This document shows, piece by piece, positions 42,518 through 53,040 of a stretch of DNA of 64,000 nt. Origin of the DNA: Adiantum capillus-veneris (Eukaryota; Streptophyta; Polypodiopsida; Polypodiales; Pteridaceae); assembly GCA_014529385.2 (NCBI GenBank), contig CM043959.1, positions 65,095,753-65,159,752 of the forward strand, written 5' to 3'. Numbering within the stretch: position 1 is the stretch's first letter; every line of letters begins with the position of its first letter. The notes beneath the pieces were generated by a model. That model was not told where the DNA came from, ran no database searches, and saw only the letters and a list, made by a program, of their open reading frames with translations. A program made the translations under genes and the position numbers.

Positions 42518-42554
<37 letters not shown>
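42392..42554 (+). repeat. Three (TC)n blocks with a repeated 24-bp spacer
   Basis: TC tracts at 42392-42426, 42458-42494 and 42520-42554, separated by cagagactagcaggcggtttgctgag and its near copy cagactagtaggcggtttgctgag. They lie 85-250 bp upstream of the first ATG of the plus-strand gene, so they probably belong to its 5' untranslated region or promoter. Confidence 0.9.
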
Positions 42555-42556
<2 letters not shown>

Positions 42557-43605
42557 GTTCCTTGCGCCGAGAATTCTGCCTGAGAGATTAGTTGTCAAAG
42601 CTGATCTCTTTCTCTCATTTTGACACAGATCTACAGAAATGGAGAACCAACAAGCAACATTATTGCCACTAGCTCCAATGCTGGAAATGGAGCCGTACTG
42701 TAATCTGATGGTAAGCAAATCTTATGTGTAGCCCACCCACTCCAAATGAAGTCATTGGTTTTGTTGGTCACATCTATAGTTTTGTGAGGGCATTTGTTCA
42801 TAGTATGTGTGTATTACAACATCAAGTGTTAACAGCTATACACTTAAGTGATTTTAAGTAAATAACATATTATGCACGTCTATAGTTCTCAGGAAAAAGC
42901 AGAAGAGAGCCACTACAGGCAGTGAATTACAACTCCCAAGATCCAGCTCTTTCTGTAATCAAGGAATATGAGAGAGTAAGAAAGAGGAAATAATGGGAGC
43001 AGAAACAAATGAAATTTCAGCGACAACATCATGCCCTCAATGATGAGGAGAAAAAGAAAATCTCCTCCGAGATTGTGAGAGCTTTCAAGAGTAGGACTGA
43101 AGGTTTTAATACAGAAGCAAAGTGGAAAATATGGAATCTTGTTGCTCAACATTCGCATGTTCAGGCGATCCATGATGAGTCTTTCGAGGAGGAGGCTGCT
43201 ATACAGACCGCAATTGTCTCCAATGTCTGCAGCACACTGGCTATCGTCAACCAGCCAGGTTCCAATGAGGAGTTGTTTTTGAAGAATGCAGCATTGCAGA
43301 TGCTGTTGACTTCAAAGAAAAACATGCCTATTGCAAAAATTGCCAAGGTCCTAAATGTCAATTGTCGCACCTTGCACAAGGCGAGATCACGACAGGCGAA
43401 GGCCGATATTGATGGTCGATTGTTTTCATTGGTTGCATGTCACAAGCGACACCGTCATAGCCCTACAGATGAAATTAAGGAATTGGTCTACACATTTTGG
43501 AAAGTGGAGACTCGGGTTTCATCGAACAAGAAGGATGTTTGTCAAAAGAGGATGGGGAGGAAAAGGTACATAGAACACCCAATGCACCTCCTAGACGAGC
43601 CTCAC

Positions 43606-45462
43606 GTGATCAATTAAATACTTGTACCATAACTTATGCATTTTATGCATTGCATCTCTAGTGCTTAGTAACTTGTATATGCTGATCAATAGCATACTGA
43701 TCTGTAGACTTTTGCTAGTTAGCATATGGAATGTGTTGGTTAGCATATTGACTATGCTAGTTAGCATATGGAGTATGCTAGTTAGCTTGTCTTGGGTTCT
43801 AAATAGTATACAAAGCTAGTTGGTTAACACAATATGTATGCTAATTAACATACCTGGTATGCTAGTTAACAAACCTAGTATGCTAGTTACATACCTAGTA
43901 TGCTCAATTACATGATAAGTACATTGTTTAATAGGAAGTGATTATGCTAGTTAACAAACCTAGTTAACACAATATGTATGCTAATTAACAAACCTAGTAT
44001 GCTCAATTGCATGATAAGTACGTTGTTTAATAGAAAGTGATTATGCTAGTTAGCATATGAAGTTTGCTAGGTAGCATACGGAGTATGCTAGTTAGCAAGC
44101 CTTCAGTTCTAAATAGCATACAGAGTTAGTTGGTCAACACAAAAGGTATACAAATTAACAACACTTATGCTAGTTAACACCTAGTATGCTCACTAGCATG
44201 ATGGGTATGCTATTTAAGACAAGGGTTATGCTAGTTAGAACTAGCAGTTGGGCTGGGTATGCTAGTAAGCATATGGAGTATGCTGGTTGGCATAAGGAGT
44301 ATGCTAGTTAGCATGCCTTGTGTTCTACCTAGCATATAAAGTTAGCTAGTCAGCACAAGATGTATGCTAATTAACATCATTTATTCTAGTTAGCACCTAG
44401 TATGCTCAATAGCATGATGGGTGTCCTAATGTGTATACTAGTTAGCATAGTGAGTATGATAGTTAGCATATGGAGTATGCTAGTTAGCATATGGGGTATG
44501 CTAGTTAGCATGCCTTGGGTCCTAAATAGCATACATAGCTAGTTGGTTAACGCAATATGTATGCTAATTAACATACTTGGTATGCTAGTTAACATACCTA
44601 GTATGCTAGCTACATACCTAGTATGCTCAATTGCGTGATAAGTACGCTGTCTAACAGAAAGTGAATATGCTAGAGTTAGCACATGGAGTTTGCTAGGTAG
44701 CATATGGAGTATGCTAGTTACCAGGCCTTGAGTTCTAAATAGCATACAAAGTTAGTTGGTCAACACAAAAAGTATGCAAGTTAACACCACTTATGCTAGT
44801 TAACAACTAGTATGCTCACTAGCATGATGGGTATGCTATTTAAGACAAGGGTTGTGCTAGTTAGAACTAGCAGCTGGCCTGGGTATGCTAGTTAGCATAT
44901 GGAGTATTCTAGTTAGCATGCCTTGTGCTCTACCTAGCATACAGAGTTAGTTGGTCAACACAAAAAGTATGCAAGTTAACACCACTTATGCTAGTTAACA
45001 ACTAGTATGCTCACTAGCATGATGGGTATGCTATTTAAGACAAGGGTTATGCTAGTTAGAACTAGCGGCTGGGCTGGGTATGCTAGTTAGCATATGGAGT
45101 ATGCTAGTCAGCATGCCTAGTGTTCTACCTAGCATACAAAGCTAGCTAGTCAGCACAAGATGTATGCTAATTAACATAATTTCTACTAATTAACACCTAG
45201 TATGCTCAACAACATGATGGGTGTCCTAATGAGTATGCTAGTTAGCATATGGTCTGTGCTAGTTAGCATGCCTTGTGCTCTACCTAGCATACAGAGTTAC
45301 GTGGTAAACACAAGATAAACGCTAGCTAACACTCTTTATGCTAGTTAACATACGCTGTTGCATGAACATTAGGATGTTGATTGTCACTATGATTTGTTTT
45401 CATGAAATTGCTGGATGTCCTAGATAGCAATCTGAATACTGATCATCATTTGGATGTTGCAG
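43606..45462 (+). other. Intron of the transposase-like gene, filled by palindrome array 1
   Basis: The donor CAC|GTGATC follows ..DEPH. The acceptor ttgcag|GTTGAG opens VELFRRF. The phases agree and the joined protein reads through the expected family segment. Nearly all of the 1857 nt is the array at 43640-45370. Confidence 0.65.
43640..45370. repeat. Palindrome array 1 (TATGCTAGTTAGCATA variants)
   Basis: Dozens of 12-16 bp words of the form TATGCTAxTTAGCATA, spaced about 10-35 bp apart and often joined by TGGAGTATGCTAGTTAGCAT. A higher-order unit of several hundred bp returns. gccttgtgttctacctagcatac occurs at about 44314, 44920, 45116 and 45269; ctagttagaactagcRgctgggctgggtatgctag at about 44230, 44857 and 45052. 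The G form (CTAGTTAG) prevails here. Confidence 0.9.
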
Positions 45463-47312
45463 GTTGAGTTATTTCGTAGATTCAAGGAAAAAAATCCAAA
45501 CTGCAAGATTGGCATGAGAATGTTTGAGATGTTGACGCCACTCTTTTGTAGGCGGCTGAAGGATAGATACACATGCTGTTGCGAATACCATGTGCAAATG
45601 TCTTTTTTGAAGGACACACTGAACCACATGTGCTCTCGTGCTTTTGGGCTGCATAGAGCAGGTTGTGTATATGCAATATTTGTGCCCCAGGTGAGAACAT
45701 TAGCAAGGGTTGCTTGGTTTCACATCACACATTCAAAGGTGTCACACATATGTGGGAGTCCGTTCTCTGTTCAAAGCCCGTAGATGCAGTTTTCCATAGA
45801 AGGGAATGCCTGATGGGAGAGTGTTTGACATGTGGAGTGAATACATTGGAATTATGCTGCTTGGAGACAGCAAAGCCAGGTAATAGTATTAATGTGAAAG
45901 TATTTGCATATGTACAAGCTCAAGACAAGCATGGAAATAGTAACAAAAGAAAAGATCTTTTTCACAAAGAAATGTAGTGATGGGAGTTTCTTCAACTCTT
46001 GAAGACCAAGTTGGAGCTCTTTATCACTCATAACTATGTGGCTCGATGGCAAGGACAACAATGCAAGGATTGCCTTCTTCGGTTTTTGAACAATGTCGTC
46101 GTGTTAGTTGTTGATTTTGCAGAGAATCATGCCTTCAAGGAACAAGATGAGATTCAGTCAATGCATTGGCACTCTAGTCAAGTAACCATTTTTGTACACA
46201 TAACATACTACCGCAAGGCAAGGGAGGTAGTTAAAACCATCCACTTCTTCATATCAGATGACAAGGTGCATGACACGTTGTTCGTGCAGCACTGCTTCAT
46301 GCTACACCGTGACTGGTTACAACAAGAGGGTGTCACTCCTAAGCAACATTGGGTGTGGTCTAATGGTGCGGCCTCATAGTTCAAGGGAGCCATGACTTTT
46401 TACTTCGTTGCAAGATATGGTGGAATCACAGAGATGGGGATGAGCTGGTTCTTCTTTGGATCAGGGCACGGCAAGGGAGAGCATGATGGTGCAGGAGTAG
46501 TTGTGAAAAGAACCTTGACCCATGAACAGCTAAAACCTAATGGAGCTATTTTGTGGTGTGTATCTGATGTGGTTGCTTATTGCCAAGCCAACGTGTCGTC
46601 GCAGGGAGCACCTTCACACTATCCTTCAAAAGAAAGGGAATGTGCCCGTGTGCTCTTGGAGGTTAAAGAGGGGGAAGTGAACACGGAGGTGAAGTGGAAT
46701 TGTGCCACTATGGCAAAAACTCTCTCTCTGCATGCTTTTCATGGCCACAACCTTGGGGATCCAACTGCCCTTGCAACAAGAGCCGATGCATGCATGCATG
46801 GAAGATGGAATCGTTGCGTCAATAAAGCTCACGTGTAGCCTTGGGATTATCATTCTCTAATGCCATTACCTGATGAGGCTGTGTCAGATTCAGAGGATGA
46901 AGTAGCCACCTACGATGACTTCACATACGAAGGTCATCATGATGTGTTGAGTAGCGCTCTATGTGCTAGCAACACATTTGCTGTAAATCCAGATGCTTCG
47001 ACCAACGTCGAGGATGTTGATTTCTACCTGGTCAAGTGTGTTGCAGCAAAGAAGAAGGTGGAGAATGGGTACCTCGATGAGTGGGGCAATGCAATTGATA
47101 GAGGATCATATGTTGTGCAAGGTCTGTATTACGAGAAATTGGATGCATACACCTTCAAGTTAGACCACAAGCAACCCATCGTCCACGTACTTTCACATCT
47201 GGTACGATGTATCAAAATATCCCTGGAGCACATCCCAAGGAGATGGCAGGTGTACACAATCAACCTTGAAAGCTATGAAGCAATCTATAATAGCATGCCC
47301 TTCAGCTTTTAA

Positions 47313-47480
47313 GTTGTAATCACTGCATCTTCAATATACTTCTTGCTCGGAGATAATGCAATTTTATCAAAAACTTGGGTATCTTCTGTCTCTTGTGTCT
47401 CTTGTGTGCTTTGTGTATACATGGCTTTGGTGTCTATCAGAGGGGTCTCAAATCATTTGTACAACCTATCTCATTGTGTT
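47313..47480 (+). other. 3' flank of the transposase-like gene
   Basis: Short AT-rich stretch between the stop codon and array 2; it contains gtctcttgtgtctcttgtgtgctttgtg repeats. Confidence 0.5.
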
Positions 47481-47487
47481 CTAATTG

Positions 47488-48850
47488 TGTTATGTGGGTA
47501 TGCTAATTAGCATAAATGGTATGCTAATTAGCATACTGTTAATGCTAGTTAGCATACAAAATGTTCTGATTAGCATACCTTTTGCTAGTTTTCAAGGAGA
47601 AGAGATGGTAGCTTCCTGTATACTGTGTATGCTAATGCTAATTAGCATAAACTTATATATGCTAGTTAGCATAAACAATATGCTAATTAGCATAACTTTG
47701 TTGGTTTTCAAGGAGAAGAGATGGCAGCTTTTTGTATACTGTGTATGCTGATTAGTAAACTATGTTGTGAGGGGAATGCTAATTAGCATAATGTTTATGT
47801 CAATTGGCATAAACAATATGCTAATTAGTACACTGTTTATGCCAGTTGGCATACCCTTGCTGGTTTAGGGAAGAAGAGATGGCAACTTTCTCTATATTGT
47901 GTATGCTAATTAGCATACCTTTGCTGGTTTCAAGGAGAAGAGATGGTAGCTTTCAGTTCTTTGTGTATTCTAATTAGCATACTGTTTATGCCAGTTGGCA
48001 TACCTTTGCTAGTTTTAAGGAGAAGAGATGACAACTTTCTATATAGTGTGTGGTCTAATTAGCATACTATGCTGTGAGTGAAAGTTAGCACAAACAAAAA
48101 TGCAAAGTATGCTAATTAGCATACTATGTATGCTAATAAGCATACTGTTTTTGCTAGTTGGCATAAATAGTATGCTAATAAGCATATCTTTGCTGGTTTT
48201 AAGGAGAAGAGGTGACAGGTCTCTGCATCCTGTGTATGCTAATTAGCATACTATTTATGCCAATTCGCATCCTGTGGGTATGCTAATTAGCATAGTTAAC
48301 TGGCATAAACAGTATGCTAATTAGCATAGGTTCGTTGGTTTCAAGGAGAAGAGATAACAGCTCTCTATATACTGTGTATGCCAATAAGCATATCATGTAT
48401 GCTAATTAGCATACTGTATGCTGGTTTCAAGAAGGGATGTCAGCTTTCTATATACTGTGTATGCTAATTAGCATACTATGCTATGAGTGGAAGTTAGCAA
48501 AAAAAAAAATTTATAGTATGCTAATTGAAGGAATGCTAATTAGCATATTGTTTATGCCAGTTGGCATAACAGTATGCTAATTAGCATACCATTGCTAGTT
48601 TCAAGGAGAAAACATGGCAGCTTCCTGTATACTGTATATGCTAATTAGCATACTATGGTATGCTGTGAGTGGAAGTTAGCATAAACAAAAATGCTCAGTA
48701 TGCTAATTAGAATGTATTCTAATTAGCTACTATGAGTATGCTAAGTAGCATACATGGTATGCTAATTAGCATACTGTTTTGACTGTTTTAGCATAAACAG
48801 TCTGCTAACTAGCATAAACATTATGCTAACTAGCATACCTTTGCTGATTT
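47488..48850. repeat. Palindrome array 2, with an ordered higher-order unit
   Basis: Here the perfect palindrome TATGCTAATTAGCATA dominates. A composite unit of roughly 100-200 bp recurs about nine times: ttgctRgtttcaaggagaag, agatggcagctttctgtata, ctgtgtatgctaattagcat, then tgtttatgccagttggcat. It lies between the 3' ends of the two convergent genes. Confidence 0.9.
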
Positions 48851-49055
48851 CCAATGAGAATGTATACAAATTCAATGTTTACAAGACGCCAATAGTACAC
48901 ATAGTATTGTCTTCAAAACAAGAATAGTACAGGATCTAATCATTATTATCTGAAGTAAATGTCGGAATAGTTACAAACATTGGAAAGGCAATTTACAAAT
49001 TTCCCTCATAATGTTAGAAAACTGCAAAGAGCCTCCTACTATGGATAAGATCGTG
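48851..49055. other. 3' flank of the minus-strand gene
   Basis: AT-rich; nothing but the presumed 3' untranslated region of the minus gene is seen. Confidence 0.4.
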
Positions 49056-50184
49056 CTTTAGCGCGCTTGTACACTCGCTTTTGCCCAATGTTCGTTGGAT
49101 TCTTTGTTTGCTGAGATTTTGGGTGTTGCTCTCTTTCTTCTTCTTGCTGAGCTTTTGGTTCCTGCAACTCTCTTTCTTCTCCTTCTTGCTGCTACTTCTC
49201 TAATTTTCCCACCTGTAGCCTCTCTCTCTTATGTCTTTCAACTTCTTCATCAGCCTCCCTTTGTCTCCTACGCATGGATTCATTACGCTGGGCCTCATTG
49301 CGCTGGTGCATTTTTGATTCCAGCTTCCTGATCACTTGATGTGAAAAAGAATCTGGGGCAGTATCAAACACATTTTCAGCTGTATACGTTGCACGATCCT
49401 CTGATTGCAGCCATAGGAACAACCAACTGCTCAAAATATCTATCAGGAAGTTTTGTCGCTGTTCTTTTGTATGGTCCTCTATCTTAGGAGTAACAAGCCA
49501 ACTTCCTTCAGGGTTCTAGCACACTTTGTACATACTATCATCAATAATTAGACTATTTTTGGGCCCAAAGTTACAGTTCTTCCAAAACAATCTCAAATCC
49601 TTCAAGAATACATGCTTATTATATATCTACCAAGGCTGGCCACTACAACGACTCTGTGTAAAAACACCTCTCAGCTTATCCCGCTGCTCTTTGAATACTG
49701 TTTATAATATTGCATTCACTTTAGGTGCCATGCTGGTGCTCCATATATACACATGTAAAAAACGGAGGCACCAATCCAACAATTTGTGGCTGTCTTTGCG
49801 AAAAAATACCAACCTCCTACCTTGCACATTGTACTTTATCATTTCCCATGCATGTTTAGGGGGAATGTCATCGTGCATTAGCTCTATAACTTAAATAAGC
49901 AGGCCATTTAAATCAAGAACCACAGCGTGTCCCTCGTCTGGCAATGGCTTTGGCACGCATATTGGGTCTGGCAGTGCATACCACTCAGCAAAAATAACTT
50001 CCCCCGAGGGATGAACATAACTGAATACTCATTTATTTTCGTTAAGCATTTAAGATATCTAGCCAGGTGCTTCTCAATCTCGGCTTTTTCTTTTTGTAGC
50101 TGTCTAGCCTTGGCAATACACCGCTTTTGTATGGTTTTGCATGCAATGGCATAATTCAAATCATGCAGGGCAACTAACTGCAAT
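49056..50184 (-). pseudogene. FCP1-like HAD phosphatase domain with flanking coiled coils (3' part of minus gene)
   Basis: Read on minus from 50183: a coiled coil (KTIQKRCIAKARQLQKEKAE, IEKHLARYLKCLTKINE). After a frame change come AEWYALPDPICVPKPLPDEG and HAVVLDLNGLLI (about 49925-49890), then KLLDWCLRFLHVYIWSTSMA, QSRCSGQPW, HVFLKDLRLFWKNCNFGPKN, SLIIDDSMYKVC and NPEGSWLV. This order is the NLI/FCP1 homology (HAD) phosphatase: DxD-type motif, IWS, W-x-Q-x2-C equivalent, KDL..W, [LI][VI]DDS. The usual D-x-D-G reads D-L-N-G, so the second Asp is Asn. A highly charged Arg/Glu/Gln coil (49434-49060) ends the protein. In-frame stops near 49893, 49690, 49645 and 49515 indicate decay. Confidence 0.65.
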
Positions 50185-50377
50185 TTCTCTTGCCGTGTGA
50201 CACAGAAATGGTATCAAATAAAGACATCATAAAGGACAAGCAAAAACTACTGAATTGTTGCACAATAAATTAATATTGAAAAGAATTTTTACATTATGAA
50301 TATCTAGAGAGATACATGCCACAGGGTGTGGAGCTTGCGAACACTACATAACTTGGACACAATAGGGAACAAATTCA

Positions 50378-50785
50378 TCATAATTTCATGCAAGCACGTG
50401 AGCGAACGGATTTCTTGTCACCTCTGCTGCGTTCATTTATGTCATCCAGGGTGCTCGGAGGGGTAGCACATTTCTCGTCCCCAGGTTCTTCCAGAATCTG
50501 TTCCAGGCCACCTTTTCTCTTTAATTTCACTTTGTTTACAAAACCCTGTAGGGGGCTGTCATCACCGGCGTCTTGCGTAGTTAGCCCATTGTCAGTCCTG
50601 AAAACTTCCTCTTGAGAACTCCTACCTTCCTCTTGCACACTCCTAACTGTTTTCTCTGAGACGCTTGTTTGATCATTTGTAGGGGGCTTGGGTTTGGGAT
50701 GAGTAATCATGATAAAATCTTCATCATCATCATCTGTTTCTTTACTATCTGCAATAGCCTTGTGCGCTGTAGCATTCTGTGGCAT
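50378..50785 (-). pseudogene. Acidic, Ser/Thr-rich exon of the minus gene
   Basis: 136 open codons starting MPQNATAHKAIADSKETDDD. They comprise an Asp/Glu run, a Pro/Lys segment, FVNKVKLKRKGGLEQILEEP and a basic end (SRGDKKSVRSRACMKL). No catalytic motif is seen; the sequence looks intrinsically disordered. It is placed in the minus gene by strand, spacing between the RING-like exon and the coiled-coil/HAD part, and continuous openness. Exon borders are not determined. Confidence 0.45.
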
Positions 50786-51004
50786 TACATCGCCCTTTCA
50801 TACTATCTATCCAGCTCATCAGATCATCATTACAGAGCTTCTCTTCTTTCCTTTGATTGATAGGTGTCTTGTCAGGTTCGCATCCTGCATCATTGATACT
50901 TGTGTATTCCATTCACCCGTTAATTTTCATCGATACCATTATGATTGCTTGTATGCATAGTGTGACAAGTAGCATTCCATGTATGGTAGGCATCTATATC
51001 TTGT

Positions 51005-52550
51005 AGACATTCACATCATCTATGCTAACTAGTATACAAAGTGTGCTAACCACCATGATCAATATGCTAACTAGCATACAAAATATGCTAACAAGGAAGT
51101 GTGAATATAATATGTATGCTAACTAGTAGAGAATGTATGCTAATTAGCATATATAAAATGTTAATAGGAAAAATTGTGTGTATGTTAATGGTATGCTTAT
51201 TATTGATGGTGTGCTAATTAGCATACATGCTATGTTAATTAGCATAAGTGGTATGCTAATTAGCATACATAGTTGTATGCTAGCATAGATGGTATGCTAA
51301 CTAGAGGATAAGTTATGCTAATAAACATAACGTCTATGATAATTAGCATACCATTTTTGTTGGTTAGCATATTGTGCATGCTAACTAAAATACACATTAT
51401 GATAACTAGCAAACAAGTATGCTAACTAGCATACAAATTATGCTAGCTAGCTCAAAATGTATGTCTAGCATAGAGGTATGCTAACAAGCATACACATTAT
51501 GCTAGCTAGCAAAGAATGTATGCTAGCTAAACTTTGAATGCTGGTTAGCATGCACCAAATGCTAGCTAGCATACAAGGTATGCTAGTTAGCATACTGAGT
51601 ATGCTAATTATCATACCTTTTTTTATAGTTATCATACTTGCATGCTAGCCATCATACAAAATGTTCTAATCAGCATAAAACGTATGCTAATGAGCATATT
51701 ATATATGCCAATTAGCATACCTTGTTAGCCATGTGTGCTAACTAGCTAACACGTTATGCTAATTAGCATATATAATATGCTAATTAGAACATTGTGTTTA
51801 GCCATTTGTGCTAACTAGCTAACAAGGTATGCTATGCTAATTAGCATATATAATATGCTAAATTATCATACTTTTTATGCTAATTACAACATTGTGTATG
51901 ATGGCTAGCATGCAAGTATGATAATTATAAGAAAAGGCATGCTTATGCATGCTAATTAGCATACATTTTTCCTAATTAGCATACTTGCATGCTAGCCATC
52001 ATACAGTGTTCTAATTAGCATAAAAAATATGCTAATTAACATATTGAATATGCTAATTAGCATATCTTGTTTGCTAGTTAGCACACTGTGCACTAATTAG
52101 CTTATTTAGCATTTTGATTAGCATACTTTGTTTCTAACTGGGAAACTCTCTATGCTAGTTAGTTAGCATGCATAGTTTGTTAACTAGCATAGAAGGTATG
52201 CTTATTAGCATATACAATATGCTAACTAGCATACAAAAAATGCCAACTAGTATTCACAATATGTTAGCTAGGATAAATATCTGTGCTAACTAGCATTCAC
52301 AATATGCTTACCACCATGACAATGTATGCTAGCTATATCTCATGGTATGCTAACTAGGATAACTAGGTTTGACAACTACCATACACAATATGCTCGACAC
52401 CATACCCACTAAGCTAACTAGCATACTTTCTATGCTAACTAGCATAACTAGGTTTGACAACTACCATACACAATATGCTAGACACCATACCCACTAAGCT
52501 AACTAGCATACCTTCTATGCTAACTAGAATACACAAGGCTAGTGTAGGAA
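51005..52550. repeat. Palindrome array 3, inside the minus gene
   Basis: Dense TATGCTAAYTAGCATA-type words, with more AACTAGC forms than in array 2. A direct duplication catacttYctatgctaactagcataactaggtttgacaactacc..cacaatatgc returns at about 52355-52425 and 52423-52495. It lies between the RING-like exon (52863-52550) and the acidic exon (50785), so it is probably intronic. Confidence 0.9.
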
Positions 52551-52863
52551 TCAAGGCTCGATAACTGTTCCTTAACATTATCTTACCAAAACACTGTGTG
52601 ATTGGAGGTCCTTGCCCTATGACCTTGCCAGACCATTCAACTGGTATCCTCTGCTGGCAGGTGGAAGCGCTACATTCAGTCCCCAGGGAGCATGCAACAA
52701 CAAAGTAGATTAGATGATAGGTATGCTCACATGGCATTTTGACCATTGCACTAATGTCGTGTACTTCTAGTGGCAGACCACAGCCAGTACACACACGTTG
52801 GTTGTTGTCCCATCGCGTACCCCTCTTATACACTATGTAAAAGTGTCCATAGCTATCTTGCAT
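52550..52863 (-). pseudogene. RING-like zinc finger exon of the minus gene
   Basis: The frame starting MQDSYGHFYIVYKRGTRWDN encodes VCTGCGLPLEVHDISAMVKM, PCEHTYHLIYFVVACSLGTE and CSASTCQQRIPVEW. The spacing C-x2-C..C-x-H-x2-H..C-x4-C resembles a RING/zinc-ribbon finger. One expected Cys after HTYHL reads Tyr (LIYF), while the neighbouring kinase-linked RING reads HLACL. This suggests loss of one ligand. A role as E3 ligase or DNA/protein contact is only inference. The frame runs on into the array at 52550, so its 3' splice border is near there. Confidence 0.5.
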
Positions 52864-53040
52864 AGGGCAGTGGGGATGAAGGAGCCTTGTATTATCCTAC
52901 TTATCTGCATGAGCAACTGCAATTGACTATCGCAGGCGTGCACTTTCGCTTCCTGCACCTCCACATTAATCTACAAACCAATCAAAACAGAGGCATGGTA
53001 AGTACATAGGATAGTTGTGCACATATTCAAAACATAAGGT

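Larger units (their letters stand above)
42639..47312 (+). pseudogene. Transposase-like multi-exon gene (DDE/RNase H-fold type), decayed
   Basis: Exon 1 42639-42710 (MENQQATLLPLAPMLEMEPY) ends at donor ATG|GTAAGC. Exon 2 is about 42919-43605, exon 3 starts at 45463, all phase 0. Exon 2 has an HTH-like stretch (IAKIAKVLNVNCRTLHKARS). Exon 3 begins VELFRRFKEKNPNCKIGMRM, then YTCCCEYHVQMSFLKDTLN and a Cys cluster (CNICAPGENIS, GECLTCGVNTLELCC). The core follows in one frame: VVLVVDFAENHAFKEQDEIQ, HWVWSNGAAS, FFGSGHGKGEHDGAGVVVKR. This D-x-x-EN..DEIQS / [ST]DG / H-x-KG pattern is that of a transposase-like family I remember from mosses, lycophytes, cnidarians and fish. Breaks: TAA 42991, a frame change near 45660, TAG+TGA at 45975-45980, TAG 46377, TAG 46836. 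The 150-codon C-terminus (46860-47312) is open. Confidence 0.6.

Noticed and set aside
42291-42623. 110-codon frame of Leu-Ser repeats
   Set aside because: Translation of three (TC)n blocks; any dinucleotide tract stays open in several frames.
43640-45370. Regularly spaced palindromes resembling a CRISPR array
   Set aside because: Spacers vary in length and are themselves repeats, the units are diverged, no cas genes exist, and the context is a eukaryotic intron.
49095-49331. Plus-strand hydrophobic 78-codon frame (Leu-rich)
   Set aside because: It is the antisense of the Gln/Glu/Arg coiled coil at the end of the minus gene.
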